A DNA stretch of 64,000 nucleotides. It comes from Bradyrhizobium sp. CCGB12. GTDB lineage: Bacteria > Pseudomonadota > Alphaproteobacteria > Rhizobiales > Xanthobacteraceae. Shown here piece by piece: positions 1 to 8,576 of the stretch (its first letter is position 1; each line of letters starts with the position of its first letter). Made by a program: the position numbers and the translations under genes. The stretch is taken from NCBI RefSeq assembly GCF_024199845.1, contig NZ_JANADO010000002.1:186001-250000 (forward strand), written 5' to 3'. The notes below the pieces were generated by a model that was given only the letters and a program-made list of their open reading frames with translations, had not been told where the DNA came from and made no database searches.

Positions 1-390
1 TCTGGCCGGTCATTTGAAGGAAAGACGTGGGGCCCGGCCCAGATAACGCCATTCGACCCAGCATCTCGAGGTCGCCCGGGCCCTAACGGTTTGTGCCGCG
101 AGTAGGAAGGGAGCGGACTTTCCAGCCCCGTAGGCCTCTGCGATTGCATCCGGCTGGGCGACCCATTTCTCGGGTATCGGCAGGCCACAGGGCATTCAGA
201 GCCCGCCGGCTCTACTCGGCTGGGGCTGAACTCGGCAGGGCCGCCGGCTGAACAGACTTCTAGGAGGAGCGTACTGCTCCGAATTCAAGGATCTGCGTAG
301 GGGCGAAGGAACTTCTCGCGTTAACCATCAGAATTCCGCGAGCCACCGTCAGGAGGCCCTGGCGCTCAATTTGGGACGAGACTTCAAGTA
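1..390. other. No gene recognised
   Basis: I see no convincing coding region here. A minus-strand open frame (10-195) lacks family resemblance and a ribosome binding site. The vapBC promoter lies at the right edge. Confidence 0.5.
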
Positions 391-420
391 GTGTATCCGG
401 TATGCTATATAAGGATACAC
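391..420 (+). promoter_or_regulatory. vapBC promoter and operator palindrome
   Basis: A perfect 8-base inverted repeat, GTGTATCC at 391-398 and GGATACAC at 413-420, is separated by 14 bases and overlaps an AT-rich TATATAA stretch that could be the -10 box. It ends 23 bases before the vapB start. VapBC complexes normally repress their own operon by binding such a palindrome, so this is probably the autoregulatory operator. Confidence 0.7.
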
Positions 421-443
421 GGCGGTGGGTAGAGGAGCGCCCA

Positions 444-689
444 ATGGCTTTCCACATTAAGAATCCCGAGACCGACGCGCTGGCCCGCAGGGTCGCCGCG
501 CTCAAGAAGATCGGGCTCACCGAGGCCGTGCATACGGCACTTGCCCACGAGCTGGAGCGCGAGCAGGGCAAGCCGTCCTTGGTCGATCTGGGCGTCCAGT
601 TCTGTCGCGATCTCCGGGCCAGGAGCAATCCGCAAAAGGGCAAGCCGGCAGACAAGGCGTTCCGCGACGGCCTTTACGGGGGTGACTGA
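444..689 (+). CDS. vapB: VapB-family antitoxin
   Basis: An 81-residue antitoxin of the PSK/VapB type found in rhizobia. The N-terminal half starts MAFHIKNPETDALARR and has the short strand-helix pattern used for DNA binding. The C-terminal half, ending KPADKAFRDGLYGGD, would thread into the toxin's active site. ATG 444 is preferred over the upstream ATG 402 because it has AGAGGAG upstream and matches the family N-terminus, while ATG 402 lies inside the operator. The stop overlaps the vapC start by one base (TGATG), so translation is coupled. No damage is visible, so the pair looks functional. Confidence 0.85.
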   Translation: MAFHIKNPETDALARRVAALKKIGLTEAVHTALAHELEREQGKPSLVDLGVQFCRDLRARSNPQKGKPADKAFRDGLYGGD

Positions 690-1084
690 TGTTTATCGAT
701 GCCTCGGCTCTGACCTCATTGTTGACCGACGAAGACGAAGCGCGGGAGCTGTTGGCGCGCCTTCACCAAGCGGCCACGCGCCTGACCTCGCCGCTGGCGG
801 TGTGGGAGGCAGCGATCGCCGTGGCCCGAGTGCTTGGTCTCCCAATTTCGGAGGCTAGCGAAGCGGTCGAGAGCTATTTGGCGCTGATGGAGATCAAGAT
901 AGTGCAAGTGCCCCCCGAAACGGCCCGGATCGCGCTCGATGCTTTCGACCGTTACGGCAAGGGGCGGCACCCGGCACGGCTTAATTTCGGGGACTGTTTC
1001 GCCTACGCCTGCGCCCGCTATTTAGGGGAGCCTTTGATGTTCAAAGGCACCGATTTCCCGCAGACGGACATCGAAGCGGCATGA
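689..1084 (+). CDS. vapC: VapC-family PIN-domain toxin (ribonuclease)
   Basis: A 131-residue single PIN domain. The expected acidic metal-binding residues are present: Asp4 in MFIDASAL, Glu in VWEAAIAV, and two Asp in the C-terminal segment LNFGDCFAYACA and KGTDFPQTDI. VapC toxins cleave tRNA or rRNA when released from VapB. Length and motif order are normal for the family, and the gene is coupled to vapB. Such modules often stabilise genomic islands, which fits the plasmid-like ParA and DUF736 relics a few kilobases downstream. The actual RNA target cannot be read from sequence. Confidence 0.88.
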   Translation: MFIDASALTSLLTDEDEARELLARLHQAATRLTSPLAVWEAAIAVARVLGLPISEASEAVESYLALMEIKIVQVPPETARIALDAFDRYGKGRHPARLNFGDCFAYACARYLGEPLMFKGTDFPQTDIEAA

Positions 1085-1402
1085 CGCCGTCGGCGCAGGA
1101 GTGCTCACGGCAAGTGTAGACCAGGACGAGAGAGATACAAATCGCCGTCGATGACCGGCCAGCGATCGGAAGGGCAGGGGCCTTCAAGAAGGCGGGGCTG
1201 CCTCAAACCACCCAAATCGATGGCGGCACAGGCCGCGTCGGATGACCGCGGTCAGCTAAATTTAGGGGTCGACCCTCCTTGATGGGACGCCCCTTGGCTT
1301 GATTTTCAGGCCCTCGGGCCGCGAGAGCCACTAAGTTTGTGTTCTGACGTGGATTGTTGTCGATAACAGTGGCTAGCAAGACAACCGAAAGCGGCCGTCG
1401 CT
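1085..1402. other. Intergenic, nothing recognised
   Basis: No coding frame with family resemblance. A short palindrome GGGTCGACCC lies near 1266. There is no obvious terminator after vapC. Confidence 0.5.
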
Positions 1403-2620
1403 ATGACGGAACCTATCCGCCTGATAGATTCCGTTTCAACAGCACTTGTTAAGGTAATCAAGGCCTTGCTCTTCGGCTACAAAACGCCAGATCCGTTGCC
1501 CTGGGCCGCTATCGCCCGCCCGCTTGCGACCGCGGAGGACGCGCTTGCCCGCCTCGACGAACGCCTCGCAAAAAGCCCGATTCGGGATGGGTGGGTCAGC
1601 CGAAACCACTTCACCGACGCTTGCGCCAGTCTATGGCTGGAGGGCGAACTCGTCCACCTCGAAGATCTGGTTCTCCATGACGCCGGCATGGATATCCGCG
1701 CCCCGACACATGAGCTGACTCGGGCGCGCGCCGTGCTGCGCGCCCGCCGTCGCATCGACCGGGAAAAGCCCGACTGGGCATTGTCGCCGGCCGGACTTGC
1801 CAGCTTGCGCGGCCAAGACGGGACAGGCGACCTGGACGGGGTAGGCGGCGAGGAGGACTGGAGTCGGGCAGGGGGCAGCGATGCGAAGGAGGCCGGCGAT
1901 GTGTTGGAGGCAGAGGAGCCACTTGCATTAACCCCGAGGGACGGTCGACTGTCTGAGGCGTTCGCCGCGGTCGATGCAGCAATCGCCAAGGCCGATCGCG
2001 CCCTCGCCAGCGATAGCCGAACCCAGATGCGCCGCGCGACCGAGCGCGATCCACTGGTCTACGACATCGACTGGGACGAGGACGCGCGCCTTGCCGCCTG
2101 GCGCGACAGCCTTGATGAAGCCCGCAGCCTGCCGCCGACGCTCGCGGCGGCCATTGCCGCCGATGCATGGCGCAGCATCGAACCGCTACAGCACAGGCCA
2201 TGGCTCGGCCAATTGCTAGCGGCGGCACTGTTGCGTCAACGCGGTAAAACACGCTCGCACCTCGCCTGCCTCTTCGACGGGCTTAAAACCATTCCGCGCG
2301 AGCGGCGCCGGTCGCGCGACACCGCGACGCGGCTTGTCGCGGAGCTAGATGCCATCACGGCTGCGGCCGGAGTCGGGTTGAAGGCGCACGATCGGTGGCT
2401 CAACCAGCGCGCGCTACTGCTTCGGAAACTAACCGGCCGCCGGTCGACTTCCAAACTCCCTGCGCTCGTCGATTACGTGTTGAGCCGTCCGGTTGTCTCT
2501 GCGGGCATGATCGCTGAAGAATTGGGAATCACGTCACGCGCAGCATTGAGCCTGGTAATCGAGCTCGGCCTGCGCGAGGCCACCGGGCGAGGGCGGTACC
2601 GGGCGTGGGGAATCCTCTAA
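1403..2620 (+). CDS. RHE_PE00001 family protein (DUF1612 plus C-terminal helix-turn-helix)
   Basis: A 405-residue protein of a family common on rhizobial plasmids and symbiosis islands. The N-terminal ~270 residues (opening FGYKTPDPLPWAAIARPL) fit DUF1612. Residues ~340-405, around LVDYVLSRPVVSAGMIAEEL followed by GITSRAALSLVIELGL, fit the associated helix-turn-helix (HTH_13). The central part (~145-190) is acidic and low in complexity. It is probably DNA-binding, but its target is unknown. The reading frame is undamaged. Its position beside ParA and DUF736 relics suggests mobile-element cargo. Confidence 0.75.
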   Translation: MTEPIRLIDSVSTALVKVIKALLFGYKTPDPLPWAAIARPLATAEDALARLDERLAKSPIRDGWVSRNHFTDACASLWLEGELVHLEDLVLHDAGMDIRAPTHELTRARAVLRARRRIDREKPDWALSPAGLASLRGQDGTGDLDGVGGEEDWSRAGGSDAKEAGDVLEAEEPLALTPRDGRLSEAFAAVDAAIAKADRALASDSRTQMRRATERDPLVYDIDWDEDARLAAWRDSLDEARSLPPTLAAAIAADAWRSIEPLQHRPWLGQLLAAALLRQRGKTRSHLACLFDGLKTIPRERRRSRDTATRLVAELDAITAAAGVGLKAHDRWLNQRALLLRKLTGRRSTSKLPALVDYVLSRPVVSAGMIAEELGITSRAALSLVIELGLREATGRGRYRAWGIL

Positions 2621-2775
2621 GAGACCTCGGGCGGAACGAGATAACCTTTGCTGTGCTGGTCGATCCGGATTGCACCGTGCTTGAGCGCTTGGCCGGCATA
2701 CTCGCGTTCTCGTCGTTGTCTCTGCCCTTCGGTAAATGAAGACCTTGCCACTGGCGAGCCTTCTTGCGCGCGATT

Positions 2776-2885
2776 TCAGTCGCGGTTCGGGCGAGACCAG
2801 ATGAGCGAGTGACCTTCCTCGCCTTAGACCTCGACCAGCGTCGCGTAGATCGGCGCCGCGAAGCTTGGGTCGAGCTTGTGCGAAT
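2776..2885 (-). pseudogene. DUF736 family, C-terminal fragment
   Basis: On the minus strand, DPSFAAPIYATLVEV, an in-frame TAA, then GEEGHSLIWSRPNRD matches the C-terminus of DUF736 proteins, which are small conserved proteins of rhizobial conjugative elements. The TAA stands where a Glu codon (GAA) is expected. The N-terminal half is missing. DUF736 and ParA genes commonly travel together in such elements, and here they are adjacent on the same strand. Confidence 0.55.
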
Positions 2886-2921
2886 AGGAGGGCCACGGGA
2901 AATACAATGGACGAGAGAAAA

Positions 2922-3723
2922 TTAGCGGACAACAGTCACAAGTGAGTCTATCCACTCCGAATGCCGCAGAACGGAGCACGATGCCATCTGCGCGACGATC
3001 TTGGCGAGAACATCGCGGATTTCCCGACCAGCCTCTTGCGCAGAGCGACGCTTCAGCTTCCAGACCGGCAGACGTTCAGCGACGGCCTCAGCGTAGCCGT
3101 CCCGATGCAACGATCTTGCCCGGGAACACATATTTGCCAGCCTCGCGCAGGAGCTGCTCAAGATGCGATCTTTGACGGGGCGACTTTGTATTGAAGTTCG
3201 AAGGCAGCAACCCGAGGAACTTCGTATCCTGTCGGCCATAACGCCTCTGCACCCCGATCACGGTCTGCATCAGACCTTTGACCCCCTTGATCGAATAGTC
3301 CTCCAGATAGATGGGGGCCAGCACATGCGACGCCGCAACCAGACAGCCGACACTGCGAAGTCCAAGCGATGGCGGCGTATCGATGACGCAGGCATCGAAC
3401 TGATCCGACGAGATGGCGAGGTTTTCTTGCAGAGTCGTTATGGCGGTGGCATTGCTGCGATCGAGATCCGTCAGCGAGCTATCGGCCGGCGCCAGCGTTA
3501 GGCCTTCGTCTTCCCTGGGCACTATCCGCGCCCCCGGCTTGAACAAATCCGCGGCTAACGTTGAGCCGGCGTAGTGCCTCAACGTGTCCGACGCATTGCT
3601 TTGCGCATCAACGTCGATCACGAGAACGCGGAGATTCGCTTCCGCCATGAACCAAGCCAAATGGACAGCAAGCGTCGTCTTGCCGACCCCGCCCTTTTGA
3701 TTGTTGATGACAATGGTCTTCAT
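2922..3723 (-). pseudogene. parA: ParA-family partition ATPase, frameshifted near the C-terminus
   Basis: The N-terminus MKTIVINNQKGGVGKTTLAV carries the deviant Walker A box (KGGVGKT). DVDAQSNA and CVIDTPPSLG are the A' and Walker B motifs. The frame is normal to about residue 200 (AGKYVFPGKIV), then shifts. The expected tail, RDGYAEAVAERLPVWKL and onwards, continues in another frame from about 3115 down to 2922. A single indel therefore replaces the last ~60 residues, and the 211-residue product is probably non-functional. It resembles the ParA of rhizobial integrative elements rather than chromosomal ParA. Confidence 0.75.
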
Positions 3724-3757
3724 CTTGAGGCCCGAAATGGGTCTAACGGCGCGGGAG

Positions 3758-4401
3758 TCATGTCCTTGTCCTCATGTCGTGGGGGATGTTGGTTTGAACC
3801 AACAGACGATTGCGAATCCGACCACCGGAACATCCCGAAATTCGCGCCGCCAACTCGACCGCCGTTTGGGCTGTCGCGAGCGCGTCGAAGAAATCGTTGA
3901 GGTACACCTGGGTATGCGCGACCATGCTGAGATTGGCGACCTCGACGCGTCCGGCGCCGGACGCGCGCGATAACTCCGCGCACCGGCTCAAGTGCCGATA
4001 GGCAGTGGCCATCCGACCGCGCGCGTATTCGGCATCGCCCAAACCGCCAAGCGCACGCGCCTGCATCTCTGGCGAATTCGCTCTTCGCGCGTAATCGAGC
4101 GCCCGCTCATGCTCCTGCACGCACTCGACGAGCCTTCCAAGCGGGAAGTAGAGATTGCCGCGCAGGAGGTGGGTTCGCGCGCGTTCCCCCGCGAGGTCGT
4201 CGTTAGCCGCCGCGCTGTTGCATTCCGCAACGCCACGATCGCGGCAAGCAGTTTACGGCGGTGGCCGACCGAGGTGACGCCAACCCCGATCAGATCGCTG
4301 GCGGTCAGGTGGGCAAGAACCTCGGCGTCAATGTCGTTCTCGCGGAACGCCTGCTCGTATTGCCCCAGTTCCAGACCGTGCAGCCAAGCCGCGACGTTCA
4401 T
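3758..4401 (-). pseudogene. Adenylate/guanylate cyclase-type protein, deletion remnant (SAM domain and TPR only)
   Basis: The minus-strand start MNVAAWLHGLELGQYEQAFR opens a SAM (sterile alpha motif) domain of the type found at the N-terminus of many Bradyrhizobium class III cyclases. After about 65 residues the sequence jumps to the far C-terminal TPR-like region, seen in another frame as QEHERALDYARRANSPEMQ and NLSMVAHTQVYLNDFFDALA. The catalytic cyclase domain and ATPase module normally lying between them, over 700 residues, are absent. It is a large internal deletion followed by frameshift. Confidence 0.6.
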
Positions 4402-4663
4402 GGGTGCCTCCAGGCCCGGTTCCTTCGCAGAGCACCTGCTTCTTCAGCCTGTCCCAAAATTTCATGGCAGGCGCGTTCAAATGCTAGCGCACCCCAGGAC
4501 GTGAAGCTCCTGGCCCGTAGCGCACCTTCCCGGCAGGGCCTGCTGATAAAAGCGGACTGTGTTTCACGGTTATACAGTGGCCGCCGGTCGTGTTGCCTTC
4601 TACCAGGTTAGGAACGAGATCTCGGCTTCCACATTGCTTTTAAATTCAATAGGGAGCCGCAGC

Positions 4664-4885
4664 ATGGCAACGCAAATCGTGATGGATCACAGCGGCGATA
4701 GCCGACACTTCTTCGACAACTCCAATGCAAATGCCTTGGCGGAGGCGGAGAGGCTTTTCCTGGAATTTATCGGCAAAGGCTATACCGCGGCAGTGCGTAC
4801 GGGCCCGGGTGAGGCAACCAGGATCACCACGTTCGATCCAACCGCGGAAGAGACGTTGTTCTTCCCGCGGCTTGTCGGCGGATGA
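4664..4885 (+). CDS. Small hypothetical protein
   Basis: A 73-residue protein beginning MATQIVMDHSGDSRHFFD and ending EETLFFPRLVGG. A GGGAGCCG ribosome binding site precedes ATG 4664, preferred over the in-frame ATG 4559. It resembles short conserved Bradyrhizobium proteins of unknown function. A weak stress-promoter-like GGAAC-N16-CATT lies at 4611-4635. Confidence 0.6.
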   Translation: MATQIVMDHSGDSRHFFDNSNANALAEAERLFLEFIGKGYTAAVRTGPGEATRITTFDPTAEETLFFPRLVGG

Positions 4886-4943
4886 TCATCCAGTGAAGAG
4901 AAAGTCTGGTCCTGTCGGCCGCTGGAACCTGCGAAGCTTGGCT

Positions 4944-5351
4944 GTGAGCACGTTGTATCAAGCAGCTAAGGACGAGAAAACGATTCACGGGCGGTCAATG
5001 CGACTTCTGCGTTCTTGGCTTTCGCCCGAGCAAAGGACCGAGTTCGATGCGAAGGGATACTTCGACGTCGTAGGATGCGATACCGGGAGGCGGTACCGCA
5101 TCCGGCGAGGAACGTCCGCTAACATCAACGAGGTCGACAATTGCGGGCGGCTCGGAAGGGGGTGGTGCTTTGTTCCGCTGGGTGGCTTGGTCGAGGGCGA
5201 CGTTATGCTGGCACAGAAAATAGCTATTGAGACGGACGAGGAGCGCGCCTTGAGCATCGCCAACAGCTTCCCGGGGCCGATGCGGTGGCGCCTGCCGGGC
5301 AGTCGTCCCTCAGAGGCGAGAAGTTCGCGCGTACGCCTTTATCCCGGGTAG
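4944..5351 (+). CDS. Hypothetical protein, stress-island type
   Basis: 135 residues if GTG 4944 is used (MSTLYQAAKDEKTIHGRSM), or 117 from ATG 4998. The core, LLRSWLSPEQRTEFDAKGYF and YRIRRGTSANINEV, is of a kind I associate with conserved Bradyrhizobium hypothetical proteins. The GTG start is favoured because the extra 18 residues look like natural protein. No catalytic motif or membrane segment is seen. Confidence 0.55.
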   Translation: MSTLYQAAKDEKTIHGRSMRLLRSWLSPEQRTEFDAKGYFDVVGCDTGRRYRIRRGTSANINEVDNCGRLGRGWCFVPLGGLVEGDVMLAQKIAIETDEERALSIANSFPGPMRWRLPGSRPSEARSSRVRLYPG

Positions 5352-5421
5352 AGCGCGCTTGAGATCTCGAAATCGGAAGGCCGTTTAAACCCTTGCACTC
5401 ACCCGACACAGCAGCACCGAT

Positions 5422-6036
5422 TCACTGCGGTGGGTCATTTCCTTTCGGCTCTTGTAAAAACTTCGGCAGATGGCCTCGCGGTTCGCGATCACGGGGGGCA
5501 GGGCGTTCGGACGGGTCGCGGCCGAGCTTGGATTGCAGCTCGACGAGATCGGTGAAGACGTCAGCCTGGCGGCGCAGCTCGTCGGCGATCATCGGCGGCT
5601 GGCTGGCGATGGTGGAGACCACGGTGACCTGCACGCCGCGGCGCTGGACGGCCTCGACCAGCGAGCGGAAATCGCCGTCGCCCGAGAAGAGCACCATCTG
5701 GTCGATATGCTCGGCGAGCTCCATGGCGTCTACGGCAAGCTCGATGTCCATGTTGCCCTTGACCTTGCGGCGGCCGGAGGCATCGATGAATTCCTTGGTC
5801 GCCTTGGTGACGACGGTGTAGCCGTTGTAGTCCAGCCAGTCGATCAACGGGCGAATCGAGGAATATTCCTGATCCTCGATGATCGCGGTGTAATAGAAGG
5901 CTCGCAACAACGTCCCGCGGCTCTGAAACTCCTTCAGCAGGCGCTTGTAATCGATGTCGAAGCCCAGAGTTTTCGCCGTCGCGTAGAGATTGGCCCCGTC
6001 GATGAAGAGCGCGATCTTATTGGTAGGAGAGGGCAT
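5422..6036 (-). CDS. NYN-domain (LabA-like, DUF88) protein
   Basis: 204 residues from ATG 6036 (MPSPTNKIALFIDGANLYAT). The NYN domain is a PIN-like nuclease fold. Its acidic residues are present in LFIDGAN, KGNMDIELAVDAME and VLFSGDGDFRSLVEAVQRRG. The C-terminal ~30 residues are a charged, Pro-rich tail. NYN proteins are thought to act on RNA; the substrate here is unknown. The frame is intact and of normal length. A longer start at 6063 is possible but lacks a better ribosome binding site. Confidence 0.85.
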   Translation of the reverse strand: MPSPTNKIALFIDGANLYATAKTLGFDIDYKRLLKEFQSRGTLLRAFYYTAIIEDQEYSSIRPLIDWLDYNGYTVVTKATKEFIDASGRRKVKGNMDIELAVDAMELAEHIDQMVLFSGDGDFRSLVEAVQRRGVQVTVVSTIASQPPMIADELRRQADVFTDLVELQSKLGRDPSERPAPRDREPRGHLPKFLQEPKGNDPPQ

Positions 6037-6274
6037 GTGTGCCGTTTCCGAGCGAAAGTGCAAGGTTATAAGCCAAGAGAATTCTACATCCTCGTCGGGA
6101 AGTAGTCGGACGCATTTTATACAGATAGCTACCCAAGATCGTTAGCGCCAATGGTCGCGCTTTCGGACACGTCGGGTGAACTGGGTTCGGGAACTCTGCC
6201 CTAGCCGAAGTTGTTCTTTCCAAACTGTAATGTTTGTTGTCTATTGTTAGGGCTTCTTGAAGGGTGGTCGAACC

Positions 6275-6538
6275 ATGGCCTTCGGCGACTTTGCTCTCTT
6301 CGATCTCTCGATTTGCAAGCGCGGCCGCACCTGGCGGTGGTCTGTTTCAGATCAATCCGGGAATCCTCTGTCGGCTGGCGACGAGCGCAGCCGGTCCGCA
6401 GCCCAATACATGGCGGCTCGAGCCATGTTCCAGTTATTGTTGACTGCTCCTTATCGCAATCGAAAGACGACGACGGGAGTTCATCGCCGTGCGACGGGAC
6501 TAACCGAGGATTTACGTCCCGGGACCATCCGGCGTTAG
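6275..6538 (+). CDS. Small conserved hypothetical protein
   Basis: 87 residues from ATG 6275 (MAFGDFALFDLSICKRGRTW). The first ~60 residues resemble a short Bradyrhizobium family ending in AMFQLLLTAPYR. The tail after that (from NRKTTTGVHRR) looks non-conserved and may come from a late frameshift. Function unknown. Confidence 0.55.
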   Translation: MAFGDFALFDLSICKRGRTWRWSVSDQSGNPLSAGDERSRSAAQYMAARAMFQLLLTAPYRNRKTTTGVHRRATGLTEDLRPGTIRR

Positions 6539-6893
6539 TGTGCCGCTCATCGCCGTGCCGATCGGGGTACCGTCATGCCCAGTGAGATTGCGTTGATTGT
6601 AAACGGTGCGCGAGACTGAATGACCGCCAGTAGCTGAGAATCTGAGGATGGATCGACAGCGTTTGCGGTTAACCTGAAGGCCGCGCGGGCTTCGAGTGCG
6701 GGTTATCGATCGCCCAAGTCGACGTGTCTCGATAGGCTTTCAGGGCCAGTCGGCGGGCGAATAGGAGGCGCGATTCGCAAACGGAGCGGGATCTGGTCGC
6801 CTTCAGCAGTTCGCCGAAAGGTAGGTCACTGGCCCCATCTCATGGAATACAAAGGGCTTCCTCGATGTGACCTGTCAGGTGCCGCCCATAGAG
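6539..6893. other. Intergenic, nothing recognised
   Basis: No frame on either strand shows recognisable protein sequence. No hairpin or repeat stood out. Confidence 0.4.
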
Positions 6894-7145
6894 CTATCTG
6901 AACAATGGCTGGCCTTGTACAGTGATCGGATTCCATCCGGTCAGCATCTCGCGCGTCCAGTCAAGAATTTCGAGTGCTCCTTTCACCGGTCGCGGCTTGC
7001 CATCGGCTCCAACAGCCGCAGAGTCATCACGGAAGTGGTTGTAGGCCTCCCCCATGTTCTTAAGAAATCTCCCCTGAAAAGTCGGATCCGACTCTCCAAG
7101 CGACTTGACCAGGCAAGTAGCCGGCGCAGCCGCCCCGGCGCGCAC
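6894..7145 (-). CDS. Hypothetical protein
   Basis: An open frame of 83 residues whose conserved-looking part is CLVKSLGESDPTFQGRFLKN and ALEILDWTREMLTGWNPI. The first ~10 Ala/Gly-rich residues may be an artefact of an upstream start, with the real N-terminus lost or near Leu12. It resembles short conserved proteins of unknown function. No partner gene is coupled. Confidence 0.4.
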   Translation of the reverse strand: MRAGAAAPATCLVKSLGESDPTFQGRFLKNMGEAYNHFRDDSAAVGADGKPRPVKGALEILDWTREMLTGWNPITVQGQPLFR

Positions 7146-7297
7146 GTTCCATTCCTAGTCAGTCATCGCCATGTATCCCCTCAGTCGTGCTGCAATAGTC
7201 GTCGTCATGCGACAGCCCTATCGGGCGCCGCCTCCTTAGGACGTGTTGAAACAAACTCGGTTAAGGACGCCCTGAACCATTAGTTCGGCAAGCGCAT

Positions 7298-7534
7298 CTA
7301 TCCTTTCGTGCTTCGGGGATCGGCGCCGTACGTTCGCTCCTTCCGGATAGTACCATCGGACTTGTGCAATACTGCTTGTCCAAGTCCTCCTTGCCCTTCG
7401 GCTTTGTGGCCCGCGAGGATGGCGGCACTCTCGGCCGCCTTTTGAGTTCGATGGTTCGAAACCACTTCACCCTTGTGTTTGAAGGCCCAGCCTTCCTTCG
7501 AAGGAACGGAGTGAAAGACTTGTCGTTTGGCCAT
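7298..7534 (-). CDS. DUF2188 domain protein
   Basis: 78 residues from ATG 7534 (MAKRQVFHSVPSKEGWAFKH). The pattern W-x-V/F-K-x-x-G then aromatic/His, Ala-rich helix and a KSDGTIRKERTYG tail fits DUF2188, small basic proteins frequent among stress-induced genes. The function is not established. The frame is intact. Confidence 0.7.
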   Translation of the reverse strand: MAKRQVFHSVPSKEGWAFKHKGEVVSNHRTQKAAESAAILAGHKAEGQGGLGQAVLHKSDGTIRKERTYGADPRSTKG

Positions 7535-7782
7535 GACTGAGCTCAATACCGAGGTGTACGATGGCCGGTTTATGGATCGGCGACTCTACAGGGTCTATCA
7601 GTTTTATATTTGGTCAAAGCGTGGCTCCGAGGCAGAGCTTAAAGCGTCGCTTGACAATTATCGGCAGCACTGACCGACTGGAACGACAATATGCTGGCGA
7701 TGCTGCAAATATTTTTCGGGCAGAGCATCAGAGAGAAATTCGACTTTGAGGTGGGTCGTAAATTTGTTCACGTAGCGAACTG

Positions 7783-8556
7783 GTGGAGGACTTCTATCGT
7801 CGATCAGACAAAAACGACAGCGCGTTACAACGATTAATTGAGAGCAACGTCTTCAACCAGTTGGCGAACGCCATGGAAGTCGCAACCACCGAGCGTGCCG
7901 ACCTTGCGCGGCGTCTGGTTGAAGCTCGGGAGCAGGAAAGGCGTCACCTCGCACGCGTGCTTCGTGACGAGCTGGCCCAGAGCCTCAGTGCCATGAGTGC
8001 GACAGCTGCTTCGATCAAGATCACCGCCTCGACTGATTGTCCCTCTTTTGTTCCCGAAGCTCAGGCCCTTACGGAAACTGCGGGCTGTATCATGAAGGCG
8101 CTACGCAGTACCGTGCAGGAATTGAGACTGCAGGAGATCGACGATATCGGCCTGCTCACGAGCCTTGGGGGACTAATCGGCGATCATAATCTCCGCGGCT
8201 CCGGGAAGACCCACTTCCTGCTCGAGGCGCACGGCGACGTGAACGGGCTACCCCTGTCGGTTACCAGTCACATCTTTCATATCAGTTAGGAAGGTCTGAC
8301 AAACGCTGCCAAACATGCGCAGGCGGCCATCGTGCGTGCCGTGGTGCGTATCGACCTTGCGTCAAGGTCTGGCGCCGGCTTGGTGGAGGCGACCGTTGAG
8401 GACGATGGTGCGGGATTGGCGCGCGAGATCAGGGGCGAGCTTGGTTTCGGCCTCGGGCTGATCGGGATTCGCGAGAGAACGCTCGCGTTGGGTGGGGAGA
8501 TGAGCGTTGTGCCGAGGCCGAAAAAGGCCTCATCCTCAGCGCCAGCATTCCCGTGA
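7783..8556 (+). pseudogene. NarL-partner histidine kinase, inactivated
   Basis: The C-terminal half of a HisKA_3-type sensor kinase. The dimerisation motif is VEAREQERRHLARVLRDELA, where the phospho-accepting His expected before Asp is Arg (CGT for CAT/CAC). The ATPase part reads SHIFHIS, TAG, EGLTNAAKHAQ, so a Gln codon (CAG) has become TAG at 8287-8289. A further shift near 8505 moves the end (AEKGLILSASIPVTG) into the frame of the next gene. The sensor N-terminus is missing. With three independent lesions it cannot be an active kinase. The adjacent response regulator is intact. Confidence 0.8.
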
Positions 8557-8576
8557 CGGGTACCGCCGGTCCAGCC

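Noticed and set aside
5470..6105. A 211-codon plus-strand frame
   Set aside because: Shadow of the NYN-domain gene.
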